A stretch of 64,000 bases of DNA from an uncultured Prevotellaceae bacterium (GTDB taxonomy: Bacteria > Bacteroidota > Bacteroidia > Bacteroidales > Bacteroidaceae), in assembly GCA_900316475.1 (NCBI GenBank), contig ONDA01000018.1:1-64000 (forward strand). The letters are read 5' to 3'. The notes under the pieces were generated by a model. It was not told where the DNA came from, made no database searches, and was given only the letters and a program-made list of their open reading frames with translations. The position numbers and the translations under genes are program-made. Below, one piece after another: positions 42,005 through 51,443 of the stretch; the first letter of the stretch is position 1; each line of letters starts with the position of its first letter.

Positions 42005-42036
42005 CAAAGATACCACTTTCTTTGCAATTCTGCAAA
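42005..42036 (-). promoter_or_regulatory. Promoter and overlapping operator of the XRE gene
   Basis: On the minus strand TTTG (42036-42033), 20 bases and TATCTTTG (42012-42005). The perfect half-sites TTTGCA and TGCAAA (42021-42026, 42031-42036) overlap the -33 element, a good position for autorepression. Confidence 0.6.
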
Positions 42037-42109
42037 TTATTTTGCTGTTTTGTAAGGTCAAAGGGTAAAATTGGTTATTTCACCAGTCGACTGGGTTCTT
42101 TAAGAAGCC

Positions 42110-42313
42110 TCATGTCATATACAATTTCTTGACAAACCAATAAGACAGCGATGGCGCTCCTTTACGCCGTTTATACTGCGAGATATCCACTTCGTCAACG
42201 ATGTTCTCATACTGTACGAAGTCCTCTCCCACGTCAGGCCACCGGTCCCTTTTCACCCGTTGCACACATCCATCCATCGCTTGTGTCAGCTCCTCAAATG
42301 TTTTCATCGGCAT
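42110..42313 (-). CDS. Hypothetical 67-residue protein
   Basis: Short, charged ORF (MPMKTFEELTQAMDGCVQRV..., ending SLSYWFVKKLYMT). Two in-frame ATGs, at 42313 and 42307, are possible; neither has a good ribosome site. It lies between the XRE gene and the AbiH-type gene. It could be a remnant of a longer gene. Confidence 0.4.
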   Translation of the reverse strand: MPMKTFEELTQAMDGCVQRVKRDRWPDVGEDFVQYENIVDEVDISQYKRRKGAPSLSYWFVKKLYMT

Positions 42314-42406
42314 TCTCGCAAGTCACTCACGCCCAAACCATCCCATATACCATAGGTACATCAACAGACGAAATTTTCAATCGCCCCATCCCATTATTTA
42401 CATAAT

Positions 42407-43330
42407 TCATGCATGATGGAATAGATTCTCCATTCTGGCTGTATTGATTCTATTTGGGTTATGAAAAACATTTTCTACTTTTCGAAATAAGGAATGACGT
42501 TCCTGGTCATTATAGTAACTAATAGAAATTGGAGTCTGGGGGGAAATCCTTTCAGCAAGAAAATTGAAATATGTTTTATCAGAGTCTCCCATAGAATGGC
42601 CTAATATCAAGATTTTTTCAACATTATCGTCGTTTATAGTTTGAAGGAATTCGATTAACATTTCCATTCCCTCTTCGTTTTTTTTCTTGAAATCTCTAAG
42701 CAATGTGATATAGACATCTTTAATATTTTCAGGATTAGCTCCACAGGTAATTATCTCATTAGTAGAATATTCATCAAAAACAACACTTCTTTCTATATAT
42801 TCTTCTAAAGCTCCATGTCCAAAAATAGGCATCATATCGTCATTGTTACACAAATTATGATGTATATAACATATATGAGAAGAAGGAATATTATATGTGG
42901 TTTCAAGAATATTTGTATAATTAAAGGTCAAATAATAGTCTTCATTTGACAACTCAAATTTCCTCTCAACGTTCCGATTTACTAAAGTATCATGAACCCA
43001 CTCTCTAAACAACAATCCAATGTCAATAAAAAGCCCATCACATGCATTTTCCAATGAAGTATCCAAATCAAGTGCCCTTTCTGGATTCTGTCTTGCATGA
43101 TTAATTAATCTGCGAGCGTTTTTTATAACACTACGATTAACATTGAAATTGATCAAGTTGTTTTCGAAATCCTTCCACAAGAAAGATGGATTTCCTTCGC
43201 CAAACATTGACCCAATTCGATGAAACATATCGTGGTGGTATTCACAGACATATTGCAGGAAATCAGAATACCGACTCTGCAACCCATGACTTATATCAAA
43301 CCCATTTCCTATAATATAGAACTTACTCAT
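42407..43330 (-). CDS. AbiH-family phage abortive-infection protein
   Basis: The 307 residues match AbiH: FYIIGNGFDISHGLQSRYSDF at the N-terminus, YLTFNYTNILETTY in the middle (about residues 135-150) and ILILGHSMGDSDKTYF near residue 245. AbiH proteins block phage growth in lactococci; mechanism unknown. Low GC and AT-rich codons compared with neighbours suggest acquisition. It lies about 90 bp after the MBG-repeat gene with no consensus promoter in between, so readthrough is possible. Confidence 0.85.
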   Translation of the reverse strand: MSKFYIIGNGFDISHGLQSRYSDFLQYVCEYHHDMFHRIGSMFGEGNPSFLWKDFENNLINFNVNRSVIKNARRLINHARQNPERALDLDTSLENACDGLFIDIGLLFREWVHDTLVNRNVERKFELSNEDYYLTFNYTNILETTYNIPSSHICYIHHNLCNNDDMMPIFGHGALEEYIERSVVFDEYSTNEIITCGANPENIKDVYITLLRDFKKKNEEGMEMLIEFLQTINDDNVEKILILGHSMGDSDKTYFNFLAERISPQTPISISYYNDQERHSLFRKVENVFHNPNRINTARMENLFHHA

Positions 43331-43422
43331 ATCGTTACATATCTTGCTAATAATTAATTGTGGAATCGTTTTCCGCAGTGGTAAAAGAAGCAGTTTCTGC
43401 CGCTGTGACCAGCCCCCATGAG

Positions 43423-45933
43423 TTACTTCAAAACCACTTTTCGTCCGCCAGCGATATATATACCCTTCGGTAGTCCCTCAAAGGTTGTCACGTTTCGGCG
43501 CACCTTGCGACCACTCATGTCGTAGATGTCGAATGTCGCAGACTCCGTCACTTCATGGATGCTGCTTGGCATTGTTACAGTTAGTTTGCCATTCTTGTAT
43601 CTCAACTCATAGTTGCAGGCCTCGCCACCACTGACAGTAATAACATAATCTCCGGATGGCGAATTTTTGGTTGCCGTTGTCATCGCCACAGGTTTCTTCA
43701 GCAAAACACTCTCAGAATCCTGCAGTTTCCAGCCTTCGTAGACCAGTTCGAACTGTGGATTCTCCTCCCCCTGCTCACGCTCAACATCCTTCACACTTAC
43801 CTTCAACGGTGCTTTGGTAATGGTTAGAGTACCGTTTATGTAACTCACATTGAAATTCTTCACACTTCCTTGTTTTGCAAAAATGGTGTAAGTACCCACT
43901 TCACTACCAACTGTTGCTTCACAACTTATCTCTGGCGTGCCATCAAGTTCAGCGCCGCTCACTTCGTACCCAAATACTGGGTTCTCGTCACCATACTCAC
44001 GACTATAGCTCTTTGCCATTATCGCTACAGCGTCGGCCTGCAACACAATCAGCTTACCATCAGTACAAGTAATGGCGTAGTTCTGAGCTTCAGCATTAAT
44101 CACCTTAACGGTATACTCACCGGGAGCACTACTCCAAGTAGCCTCACAACTGACTGTCGGCTGCTTTGTCAGTACATCTTTTGTCTCGTTGTTCTTGAAT
44201 CCTTCATAAGTCAGGTTAAACTCCGGATTCTCCTCGCCCTGCTTCTTTGTATATGTTCCTGCTTTTATCGTAAGTGGAGCCTTCGTAATAGTTAGTGTTC
44301 CGTTGACATATGTATCGTTGTAGTTCTTTACACCACCTTTTGTTATCACGATGTCGTAAGTACCAACTGCCGATGTTGCCGTTGCGGAACACTCAATCAC
44401 AGGTTCACCATCCAATTCAGTTCCTTCGGTGGTGAACTCAAAAAAAGGATTATCCTCACCGTATTCGCGAGTATAATTCTTCGCAATTATTACCACAGCA
44501 TCAGCATCCATTACTATCAGTTTACCATCCACATAGCTAATTTCATAGTTCTGTGCCTCAGCTCCAGAAACCATGACGGCATACTCACCTGGCGCACTTG
44601 ATACGTTGGCGTTGCAAGTCACTATGGGCTGTTTTGTTAACACAGTCTCAGTTTCACCGTTCTTGAAACCTGCATATTCCAAGACGAACTGTGGATTATC
44701 TTCCCCCTGTTTCCTTGTGTAAATTCCTACTTTGATGGTTAGCGGAGCCTTGGTAATGGTCAACTTACCCCCTACGAAGGTTACGTTGTAGTTCTTCACA
44801 GTACCCTTATTAACGGAAATGTCGTAAGTTCCAACGTCTGAATCCACCATTGCTGAACAACTGATTTCAGGTGTACCATCCAGCGTTCCGCCTTCCACGG
44901 TATACTCAAACGTAGGATTAGACTGGCCATACTGACGGCTCACGTTCTTTACCGTCACAGTAATGGGGGCTGCTTCCGTAATAATCAACGTACCTTTCTT
45001 ATAACTGATGTCGTAGTTCTGTGCCTCCGCACCGCTGACATTCACTTCATACATTCCCGGTATACTACTCGACGTTGCCGTAGTTGTCAGCGTAGGCATC
45101 TTAGTCAATACTGCCTCCGTCTCATTATTCTTAAAGCCCTCGTATTTAGCAACAAAATCAGGGAACTGTTGTCCTTGAGTAATCGTATAATCACCTGCAG
45201 AAATCTTCAGCGCAGCCTTTTCGATAGTTACTGTCAGTGATACAGGAGTCACAATATCCTTATTGGAATTGTCCACAACTTTATAGTATATGGTATAAGT
45301 CTTGGCATCCTTACCCGCTGGAATGTCAGAACTATAATTAGTCCCATCTGTCGAATACAGCATGGTTCCTGTAGACGTTGTACCTTTAGAGATTAGATCT
45401 TGCGAGATACCGCTATAGACCAAATCAGTCTTAATCGATGGAGGCGTTATCTGTATGGAAACAATACTAACGTTATAGGCAGACTCATTTATTTTTAAAC
45501 CAGATCCGTCTTTCTTTGCAATCTTTATCGCTTTCAAATAACCGGTTTTGGTCTCACTGCTTATTTCTGCAGCTGCCTTCAGTGACAGACTGATTAATGA
45601 GCCGCTATTACCTGAGAATTCTTCATTCTTAACAGAAGAGAGTAACAGTCGGTAATACCCCGTCTTTTTCTTGATTGTCAAAGAATGAGAATCTGCCGCC
45701 CTGCTTAACGTATAGACATAATCGTCTCCTTGTTTTTCCAAATCGATGCCTTCAGGCAGATATAAATCTGCCTGAAGGGCGGTATATTGTGCATCAGGAT
45801 TACTCAAAGCAATATTGAGTGTCGCTGTTCCTCCTGCTGAGATGGAAAAACTCTCCACTTGCAGTTTGTCCTCAGCAAAGCTGCTGGTAACCCATGTCAA
45901 CAACAATATAAATATAAATGATATCCTTCTCAT
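43423..45933 (-). CDS. Secreted MBG-repeat protein with type IX-like tail
   Basis: This 836-residue protein has a signal peptide (MRRISFIFILLLTWVTSSFA) and an N-terminal cohesin-like beta domain (about 25-155). It is followed by about six MBG-type repeats of roughly 75-80 residues, each with ...NPxFxLxYEGFKNxE..VLTKQP... and ...YDISVxKGxVKNYNxxxxxGxLTITKAPL. The C-terminus has FDIYDMSGRKVRRNV...GIYIAGGRKVVLK. It starts 1 bp after the subtilase stop. A cohesin-like domain beside a dockerin-bearing subtilase suggests they associate at the cell surface (inference). Confidence 0.82.
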   Translation of the reverse strand: MRRISFIFILLLTWVTSSFAEDKLQVESFSISAGGTATLNIALSNPDAQYTALQADLYLPEGIDLEKQGDDYVYTLSRAADSHSLTIKKKTGYYRLLLSSVKNEEFSGNSGSLISLSLKAAAEISSETKTGYLKAIKIAKKDGSGLKINESAYNVSIVSIQITPPSIKTDLVYSGISQDLISKGTTSTGTMLYSTDGTNYSSDIPAGKDAKTYTIYYKVVDNSNKDIVTPVSLTVTIEKAALKISAGDYTITQGQQFPDFVAKYEGFKNNETEAVLTKMPTLTTTATSSSIPGMYEVNVSGAEAQNYDISYKKGTLIITEAAPITVTVKNVSRQYGQSNPTFEYTVEGGTLDGTPEISCSAMVDSDVGTYDISVNKGTVKNYNVTFVGGKLTITKAPLTIKVGIYTRKQGEDNPQFVLEYAGFKNGETETVLTKQPIVTCNANVSSAPGEYAVMVSGAEAQNYEISYVDGKLIVMDADAVVIIAKNYTREYGEDNPFFEFTTEGTELDGEPVIECSATATSAVGTYDIVITKGGVKNYNDTYVNGTLTITKAPLTIKAGTYTKKQGEENPEFNLTYEGFKNNETKDVLTKQPTVSCEATWSSAPGEYTVKVINAEAQNYAITCTDGKLIVLQADAVAIMAKSYSREYGDENPVFGYEVSGAELDGTPEISCEATVGSEVGTYTIFAKQGSVKNFNVSYINGTLTITKAPLKVSVKDVEREQGEENPQFELVYEGWKLQDSESVLLKKPVAMTTATKNSPSGDYVITVSGGEACNYELRYKNGKLTVTMPSSIHEVTESATFDIYDMSGRKVRRNVTTFEGLPKGIYIAGGRKVVLK

Positions 45934-45934
45934 A

Positions 45935-48900
45935 TTACTTCATCACTTTATTTCCGTCAATGATGTAGATCCCCTTGGGCTGCTTGTCGAATTTCTCTGC
46001 AGAACCAGCCATTTTTTGTCCCTTCAGATTGTAGATACCCTTCTGTGTCTTTACAGCTGTAGCCATATTGTCAATAGCAGTTGTACCATTTCCTGCGACC
46101 GCAGATATCTTCACACCATTGGCATCACCCAAACAAATGTTTGTCACTTGGCCATCACCAATTCTTAGTAGGGCGTGTTTACCAGCAGCGAGTGTCTTGC
46201 CGTTCATATTATAGGCAAGAAATAAGTAGTCGTTTTTCGACAACCATGCACCAGCCTGTTCAAATCCCTTTAAGTCATCAAGGGTTGTGATTTCCGTATT
46301 TTCTGGTACATTCACCTGAACTTGTAAGCCACCAAGAGCCACAGGACTTTCTGCATAGAGTATACCATCCTCAATAGAATAAACTGCCTCAGGTGCTTCG
46401 CCTCTCGTTCTTGCAGAAGCAATGTCAGAATCAAGGATCGTTTTGATGATGCCCTGCACGTCTAGGATATTGATAATCTTGTCATCATTCACGTCAGCTG
46501 CACACTTCACGAATGCCTTTGGTTTCTTTCCAAGGATATAGTTCACCTCATACACAACATCAAATACATCCACTTCGTTATTACCTGTCACATCGCCAAG
46601 TTTAGCTGTCAAAGGCGTCACTGCAACCACATTCGAGGGTTGGAACTCCTGAAGATCTGTGCTTTGCACCTTATACTTATAATAATAAGTGGTGCCAGGC
46701 GTGATATCATAGTCCGTAAAATGTGTATCTGTAGCATCAATAACCACATCATTCACACGTACAGAATCTGCAGGATTTGATGTATAGCGGTAAACATTGA
46801 ATCCAAGCACATCCGTCATGTCTGTCTTAAGTTCATTCCAATCCAATTCCACACGGCCAAGCCCAGCCTCACCGCTAAAGCCCGTACTTTGCGAACCTGC
46901 TGACTGCACATTCACATTAAAGCGTGTTTTCTCGTATGGGCACTCAAAGAATTCATCATCCTCAGCCCCATAGACATAGATACGATTCACACCATCACTC
47001 TGCGTTTTACCAGTAATAGTTACGTATGCCGTATAGATAGTGCCCTCAGCATTCCAACTACCATCCTCTGCCACAACATTTTGGGTAAAAGGCTCACGAA
47101 CGCCAAATGAAATCTGAGGAATCTTTTCCTTGTTCATCGGACGATTGAAATAGACTTCAAACTTATGCTTACCTACACCAAGAGGATCCAATTCTTCGTA
47201 TTCATCTTGTGCATCTTTTCCGTTCACTAGAATCTTCCAAACAATGCCATGGGCTTCCTTAACAGGTTCTTTTAGCATGTTGCTTAGATCCACCTGTCCA
47301 TACGTAGATGCATTCCCAATTTCTTTTATGAATGGTCGAAGTAAGTCCTCACGCGTTGTACCCAGATAAGAAGGTCTCTCGTTCTTATCTATATGAGGCT
47401 TGTCATAAGGAGCAGGTTCCGTTTGTGCTGAAAAGTAGAAATATTTACCTTCATCCGGATCATACATATAATTATTAAAATAGTTGCTTTCAGCCAAACC
47501 ACTCCAAGCAGGAATCATATTCCAAAGAGCACCACCCATATTATTGACATAGTTACAATATGTTCTAATTAAAACTCCGTCACGCGGTGACAGGTTGTCA
47601 AAATCCTCTAAATGGGGATTGTTAATTATATTACACCTTTCACCAGCCGGGCGTATATATACACAATTCTTAAATACGCAATCAAAAGCCTTCACATTAA
47701 TGTGTATGAGATTTGCATATTCAAAAATACAGTATGAAAACATAAGGTATCCTGTTGCGAATCCTCCCCATAAACTATAATCATTACCACTTTTCGTAAA
47801 TATTATTGGTTTTTGAGGGGTGCCATTAGCTATTATATTCCCTTCATCAGACAGTCCTATACTTGCACCATTTTCAAATTGTATTTTTGTTCCTGGCTCT
47901 ATAGTCAATGTTACCCCATCGACAATTCCCAAAGTACCTGTAATTAAATAGTTCTTATCGGCTGTTAAAGTTGTATTCTCTGTAATTAGCCCTTTTAATT
48001 TTACTACATTATTAACAGATTGAATATATTCAATCTGACAAGGCGTTTCCATACCATCGGCATTCACTGTGAGTTTCATTTTAATACGAGTTCCATCTGC
48101 AATAGAGTTTGTCAATTGTATTATGATAGGATTCTTACTTTCATTCCGTCCATAATAGGAAGGCGAGTATCCAAAATCCACATCATTACTTGTAATTGTG
48201 ACAAGATCTTTATAAGCGTCATCTACTGTCAAATTCAATTTGATGTTTGAAGCATTCTTCCACGTATTCCTTATCGTGGGGAATAATTTGATAGTTTCTC
48301 CAGCATCAAAGTGTTCATCTCCATTACCTTCAGAATCATCAATCCTTAGAGCAACAAAATCAATGCCAGTTCCCCTCTCCAAACTGTTATCCATTATCTT
48401 TGCGAAATCACACCCCAAATGAATCAAATCACCAAAAAGCATCTCTCTGTTTCCATAGTCTTTAACCATCTGTAAGGCTGAAATAGAACCAGCCACCAAT
48501 GGAGATGCCATTGATGTTCCATTCAACGAGCGATAGTCTCCATCAGTAAAAGTGCTAATGATTGAAACGCCTGGGGCTTTAATCTCATAGTTTCTTCCAT
48601 CGACTCCATCCCTCGAAAAAAAAGGACCGTCAGGATCATAGTTTGTAAATCGAGCAAGTTTTCCGTCTTGGTTAATTGCTTGTACTCCTATTACACAATA
48701 ATACGCTGCAGGGTATATAGTTCCTGGGTGTATCGGATCGGAGTTGTCATATATGCTTTTTTCGTTATTACCTGCTGAAGCAACTAAAATTGATTTCTGA
48801 AATGCCTTATCTAATGCATCTTTCATGGTTGATGAAAGATCTGGCCCACTACCAAATGACATATTAATGATATCAGCTCCATTTTCTGCTGCATAGACAA

Positions 48901-49825
48901 TACCGCGAGCTGCTGTAGCAATATCACCACTTCCATCTGAATTTAGAACCTTAACAGGCATAATATAAGCAAAAGGATTAGCTCCCACAACACCCAATTC
49001 ATTATTACATGCTGCAGCAATGCCAGCCACGTGAGTTCCATGACCATTATCATCGGATACGTCCATGTAGTTTTCGATGAAATTCCATCCATGAGTATCA
49101 TCAACAAATCCATTTTCATCTTCATCTTGGGCCGAACTTCCTTCACCTTCTTTGGGATTAGTCCAGATGTTATCTTTCAAATCTGGGTGGTTTATATCTA
49201 CACCTGTATCGACAATTGCGATAATAGGTCTGCGTTTATTAACCAAAGGAAGGCTCCACATGGCACTGATATTCAAATACCCAATACCCCATTGTTGGGC
49301 GTAAAGTGGATTTTGAGTAGGATTACTGCAAATCTCGCCTTCTGCGTCCTCAAGCATATATACCTTGTAATTGGGCTCGGCATATTCTACTTCATCCAAC
49401 TTTCTTAACTTTTCGACCAATTGCATTGTAGATTCCCTATTCTGCTTTTCTAGCTTTATGAAGTATAGTTGGCTCAAATCTCTCTCTTCCACAATTTGGC
49501 CATTCATTGCACGGGTCTTTCTTCTCGCTTTATTAGGATTCTCATTGGGCAAAAGCTTATCCATCGTCCCCACACCGAATTCTTTCAATATAGCATCAAC
49601 AGCTTTATTGTTAACAGAGCTGAACAAACCTCGCGTCTTGCTAACTTTAACAGGACTCTCGTCCTTGAACTTCACCAATACTTGCCCAGGCACAAAATCA
49701 TTCCACCCAGCTCGTTGATCAATTTTGTAAACTTCATCCTCGTTGTCATTCGAAACTTGCGAGAATGCCGGCATTGTCCCCACCACCAGCAGAGTCAAGC
49801 CCAAAAGGTAACGATTTGTTTTCAT
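45935..49825 (-). CDS. Secreted subtilisin-like serine protease with dockerin and type IX-like tail
   Basis: This 1296-residue protein has a signal peptide, a propeptide/inhibitor-like region (about 25-165) and an S8 peptidase domain with catalytic Asp206 (VDTGVD), His262 (GHGTHVAG) and Ser438 (NGTSMASP). Further on come a beta-rich region, a fibronectin type III-like domain (about 1000-1085), a dockerin-like pair (KLGDVTGNNEVDVFDVVYEV and AADVNDDKIINILDVQGII) and the tail GIYNLKGQKMAG...GIYIIDGNKVMK. The ATG overlaps the stop of the upstream gene (ATGA). It is probably a surface or secreted protease. Confidence 0.9.
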   Translation of the reverse strand: MKTNRYLLGLTLLVVGTMPAFSQVSNDNEDEVYKIDQRAGWNDFVPGQVLVKFKDESPVKVSKTRGLFSSVNNKAVDAILKEFGVGTMDKLLPNENPNKARRKTRAMNGQIVEERDLSQLYFIKLEKQNRESTMQLVEKLRKLDEVEYAEPNYKVYMLEDAEGEICSNPTQNPLYAQQWGIGYLNISAMWSLPLVNKRRPIIAIVDTGVDINHPDLKDNIWTNPKEGEGSSAQDEDENGFVDDTHGWNFIENYMDVSDDNGHGTHVAGIAAACNNELGVVGANPFAYIMPVKVLNSDGSGDIATAARGIVYAAENGADIINMSFGSGPDLSSTMKDALDKAFQKSILVASAGNNEKSIYDNSDPIHPGTIYPAAYYCVIGVQAINQDGKLARFTNYDPDGPFFSRDGVDGRNYEIKAPGVSIISTFTDGDYRSLNGTSMASPLVAGSISALQMVKDYGNREMLFGDLIHLGCDFAKIMDNSLERGTGIDFVALRIDDSEGNGDEHFDAGETIKLFPTIRNTWKNASNIKLNLTVDDAYKDLVTITSNDVDFGYSPSYYGRNESKNPIIIQLTNSIADGTRIKMKLTVNADGMETPCQIEYIQSVNNVVKLKGLITENTTLTADKNYLITGTLGIVDGVTLTIEPGTKIQFENGASIGLSDEGNIIANGTPQKPIIFTKSGNDYSLWGGFATGYLMFSYCIFEYANLIHINVKAFDCVFKNCVYIRPAGERCNIINNPHLEDFDNLSPRDGVLIRTYCNYVNNMGGALWNMIPAWSGLAESNYFNNYMYDPDEGKYFYFSAQTEPAPYDKPHIDKNERPSYLGTTREDLLRPFIKEIGNASTYGQVDLSNMLKEPVKEAHGIVWKILVNGKDAQDEYEELDPLGVGKHKFEVYFNRPMNKEKIPQISFGVREPFTQNVVAEDGSWNAEGTIYTAYVTITGKTQSDGVNRIYVYGAEDDEFFECPYEKTRFNVNVQSAGSQSTGFSGEAGLGRVELDWNELKTDMTDVLGFNVYRYTSNPADSVRVNDVVIDATDTHFTDYDITPGTTYYYKYKVQSTDLQEFQPSNVVAVTPLTAKLGDVTGNNEVDVFDVVYEVNYILGKKPKAFVKCAADVNDDKIINILDVQGIIKTILDSDIASARTRGEAPEAVYSIEDGILYAESPVALGGLQVQVNVPENTEITTLDDLKGFEQAGAWLSKNDYLFLAYNMNGKTLAAGKHALLRIGDGQVTNICLGDANGVKISAVAGNGTTAIDNMATAVKTQKGIYNLKGQKMAGSAEKFDKQPKGIYIIDGNKVMK

Positions 49826-50583
49826 ATACCAAGAATATTGTTTAATGTGTCATAATTTAGAGAATCCCCTTTATAAGTGATGCAAAGTAAATGATTAAAA
49901 TTTACGTTTGTTGCATAAGTAATTAAGTCATCTTTCAAAGATCGGATTACTGTTTCCAAATTATTAAATAATTCGTTGACTACGATAAAGCAACCATATT
50001 GATATGGGTGTTCATCCCATACGTCTTTGTGCATATACATAAACAACTTTTCAAGATCATTTTTAATCTTAGTTTTATCAAGATACTTTTTCCTCTTTAT
50101 TTCACATGCAATGATATGATTCCCAATATAGGCTTGTGAATCATGGAGAACTAAATCAGGTTCTTTTGATTCGCATTTTAAAGCCTTCAATTGTTCAAAA
50201 TTCCCTATATTGGATATTTTCTTTCCTATTTCTGCATCCAATCGCTGTGGAAATTTGTAGCAACATAATAGATTTTGCCATTGTCTATATAGCTCATAGG
50301 CAAATGTTCTTTCTAAATATTGGTTATTTCCCTCTTCTGTTTTTTCGGACTGAGCAGATTTTTCATCGTTATTCTCTTTTTTTTCTTTTATAACATCAAT
50401 ATTAAAAATGAGATAACTCATATTTACATAACTAATTGCTTGAAAAAAAAGTAGTAAATGAACTTTCTCTTCATCTGAAGCATTGATTTTGATAAATTGT
50501 TTGGCAATCTCATTCAGAGAATATACACCCCCTTGGTTGCTTAAACAACAACCAACCTGAGGAATAGAATTATACTCAAACAT
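49822..50583 (-). CDS. Possible PD-(D/E)XK nuclease-like protein upstream of the subtilase
   Basis: This 253-residue intracellular protein is rich in Lys, Asn and Glu. The segment EPDLVLHDSQAYIGNHIIACEIKRKK has the D...E-x-K spacing of PD-(D/E)XK nucleases, about residues 143-168. ATG 50583 is preferred over a GTG at 50610. Its stop overlaps the protease start, so the two are translated from one message. No known family is certain. Confidence 0.6.
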   Translation of the reverse strand: MFEYNSIPQVGCCLSNQGGVYSLNEIAKQFIKINASDEEKVHLLLFFQAISYVNMSYLIFNIDVIKEKKENNDEKSAQSEKTEEGNNQYLERTFAYELYRQWQNLLCCYKFPQRLDAEIGKKISNIGNFEQLKALKCESKEPDLVLHDSQAYIGNHIIACEIKRKKYLDKTKIKNDLEKLFMYMHKDVWDEHPYQYGCFIVVNELFNNLETVIRSLKDDLITYATNVNFNHLLCITYKGDSLNYDTLNNILGI

Positions 50584-50654
50584 TGTTTCATTATTTTGGC
50601 CTGATAACACCCCGGATTCGGCATTTAATAGTTATTTCATGTTCTGCTTATGAT

Positions 50655-50925
50655 ACAAAAAAGGCGTAGGTGTCTGTTCTTCTGCCCATCCTGGAGCCTT
50701 AGGCCTTCGCATTGCCCTTCCCACACAGGATGAACAACGCACTTAGCCCACGCCAGAACGAACTATATAAAAGGTATATAGAAACGATCCACGCAGACGT
50801 CTCGCTGTCATCTGCCTGCTGTGATGATAGGAATTTGCGAGATTCACGAGTCACAACGACAGACGTCCGAAAACGTCTTTCTCATACATAAGACCGCCCG
50901 CCGCCCACAAGTGAGCTAGCTTGCG
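50655..50925 (-). ncRNA. Candidate structured RNA with own promoter and terminator
   Basis: The minus-strand promoter TATCTTTG (50939-50932, with TTG 20 bases upstream) would start an RNA near 50925. The 3' part folds into a long hairpin: GGCGTGGG (50754-50747) with CCTACGCC (50670-50663) and CATCCTG (50732-50726) with CAGGATG (50693-50687). It is followed by six Ts. The 5' part has GACGTC-containing stems near 50790-50880. It resembles a housekeeping-type small RNA but lacks the SRP GGAA-loop motif. It may also be the leader of the 50583 gene. Confidence 0.4.
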
Positions 50926-50972
50926 ATGCCGCAAAGATAGGCATTATTTCTGAAAGTTGCAAGTAATTGGGC

Positions 50973-50999
50973 AAAAAAAACGAAGCGCCGAGCTTCGGA
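50973..50999 (-). terminator. Intrinsic terminator, leftward
   Basis: CGAAGC (50981-50986), 5-base loop and GCTTCG (50992-50997); on the minus strand eight Ts follow. It lies just ahead of the ncRNA promoter. The stretch 51000-51110 shows no gene. Confidence 0.75.
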
Positions 51000-51111
51000 G
51001 GAGGTTTTTATTTCAAATTCAGCACCAAAACGAGGAAAAAATATTCTTTTGTTGCAATTCATAGGAAATAGGGTGTGGAAGGAACACTATCCCAACGAGC
51101 CGTACGGCACA

Positions 51112-51139
51112 CAAAAAAAGAAGTCCGCAGGGACTTCTT
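51112..51139 (-). terminator. Intrinsic terminator after the TA remnant
   Basis: AAGAAGTCC (51118-51126), 4-base loop GCAG, GGACTTCTT (51131-51139); seven Ts follow on the minus strand. Confidence 0.85.
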
Positions 51140-51148
51140 AAACCTTAA

Positions 51149-51237
51149 TTATTTGTCGTGCATATTTTGCGCATGACACGCATCAACAATGATGATGGTG
51201 TCATCCTCTATGGTGTAGATATCATGGCAGGGAATAA
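51149..51237 (-). pseudogene. Remnant of a RelE/ParE-like toxin
   Basis: After the small ORF upstream, another frame encodes RRFIPCHDIYTIEDDTIII followed by VDACHAQNMHDK and a stop at 51149. The Y-x-I-E-D-D-x-I-x-I pattern matches the C-terminal strand of RelE/ParE toxins. No start codon exists in this frame, so it appears truncated. Low-certainty family call. Confidence 0.4.
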
Positions 51238-51341
51238 ACCTCCTTTACCATCTGATGAAGAAGCTGACGTGCCGTTTCCAAATCCATTGTTTCTGTATCT
51301 GGCACAGAAACAACGTTGTTTTCTGATTCATCGTACTTCAT
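51222..51341 (-). CDS. 39-residue antitoxin-like small protein
   Basis: From ATG 51341: MKYDESENNVVSVPDTETMD..., ending in a helix (ETARQLLHQMVKEVYSLP). A TATCTTTG box (51373-51366) lies about 25 bases upstream and AAAGGAGG lies near its 3' end, where a following toxin gene would start. Probably the surviving half of a type II toxin-antitoxin pair. Confidence 0.5.
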   Translation of the reverse strand: MKYDESENNVVSVPDTETMDLETARQLLHQMVKEVYSLP

Positions 51342-51443
51342 AACCAATTGATTTATTAACGTCGGCAAAGATAAGCATTTTTTCTCAAACGACGTGCGTT
51401 GTGAGCCAAAAATTTTCTTTTTTATTAATCCCTGCATTCTTGC

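Noticed and set aside
50655..50755. Interpretation as the SRP (4.5S) RNA
   Set aside because: The long hairpin is similar in shape, but the conserved GGAA tetraloop with the AGCAGCC internal loop is not present.
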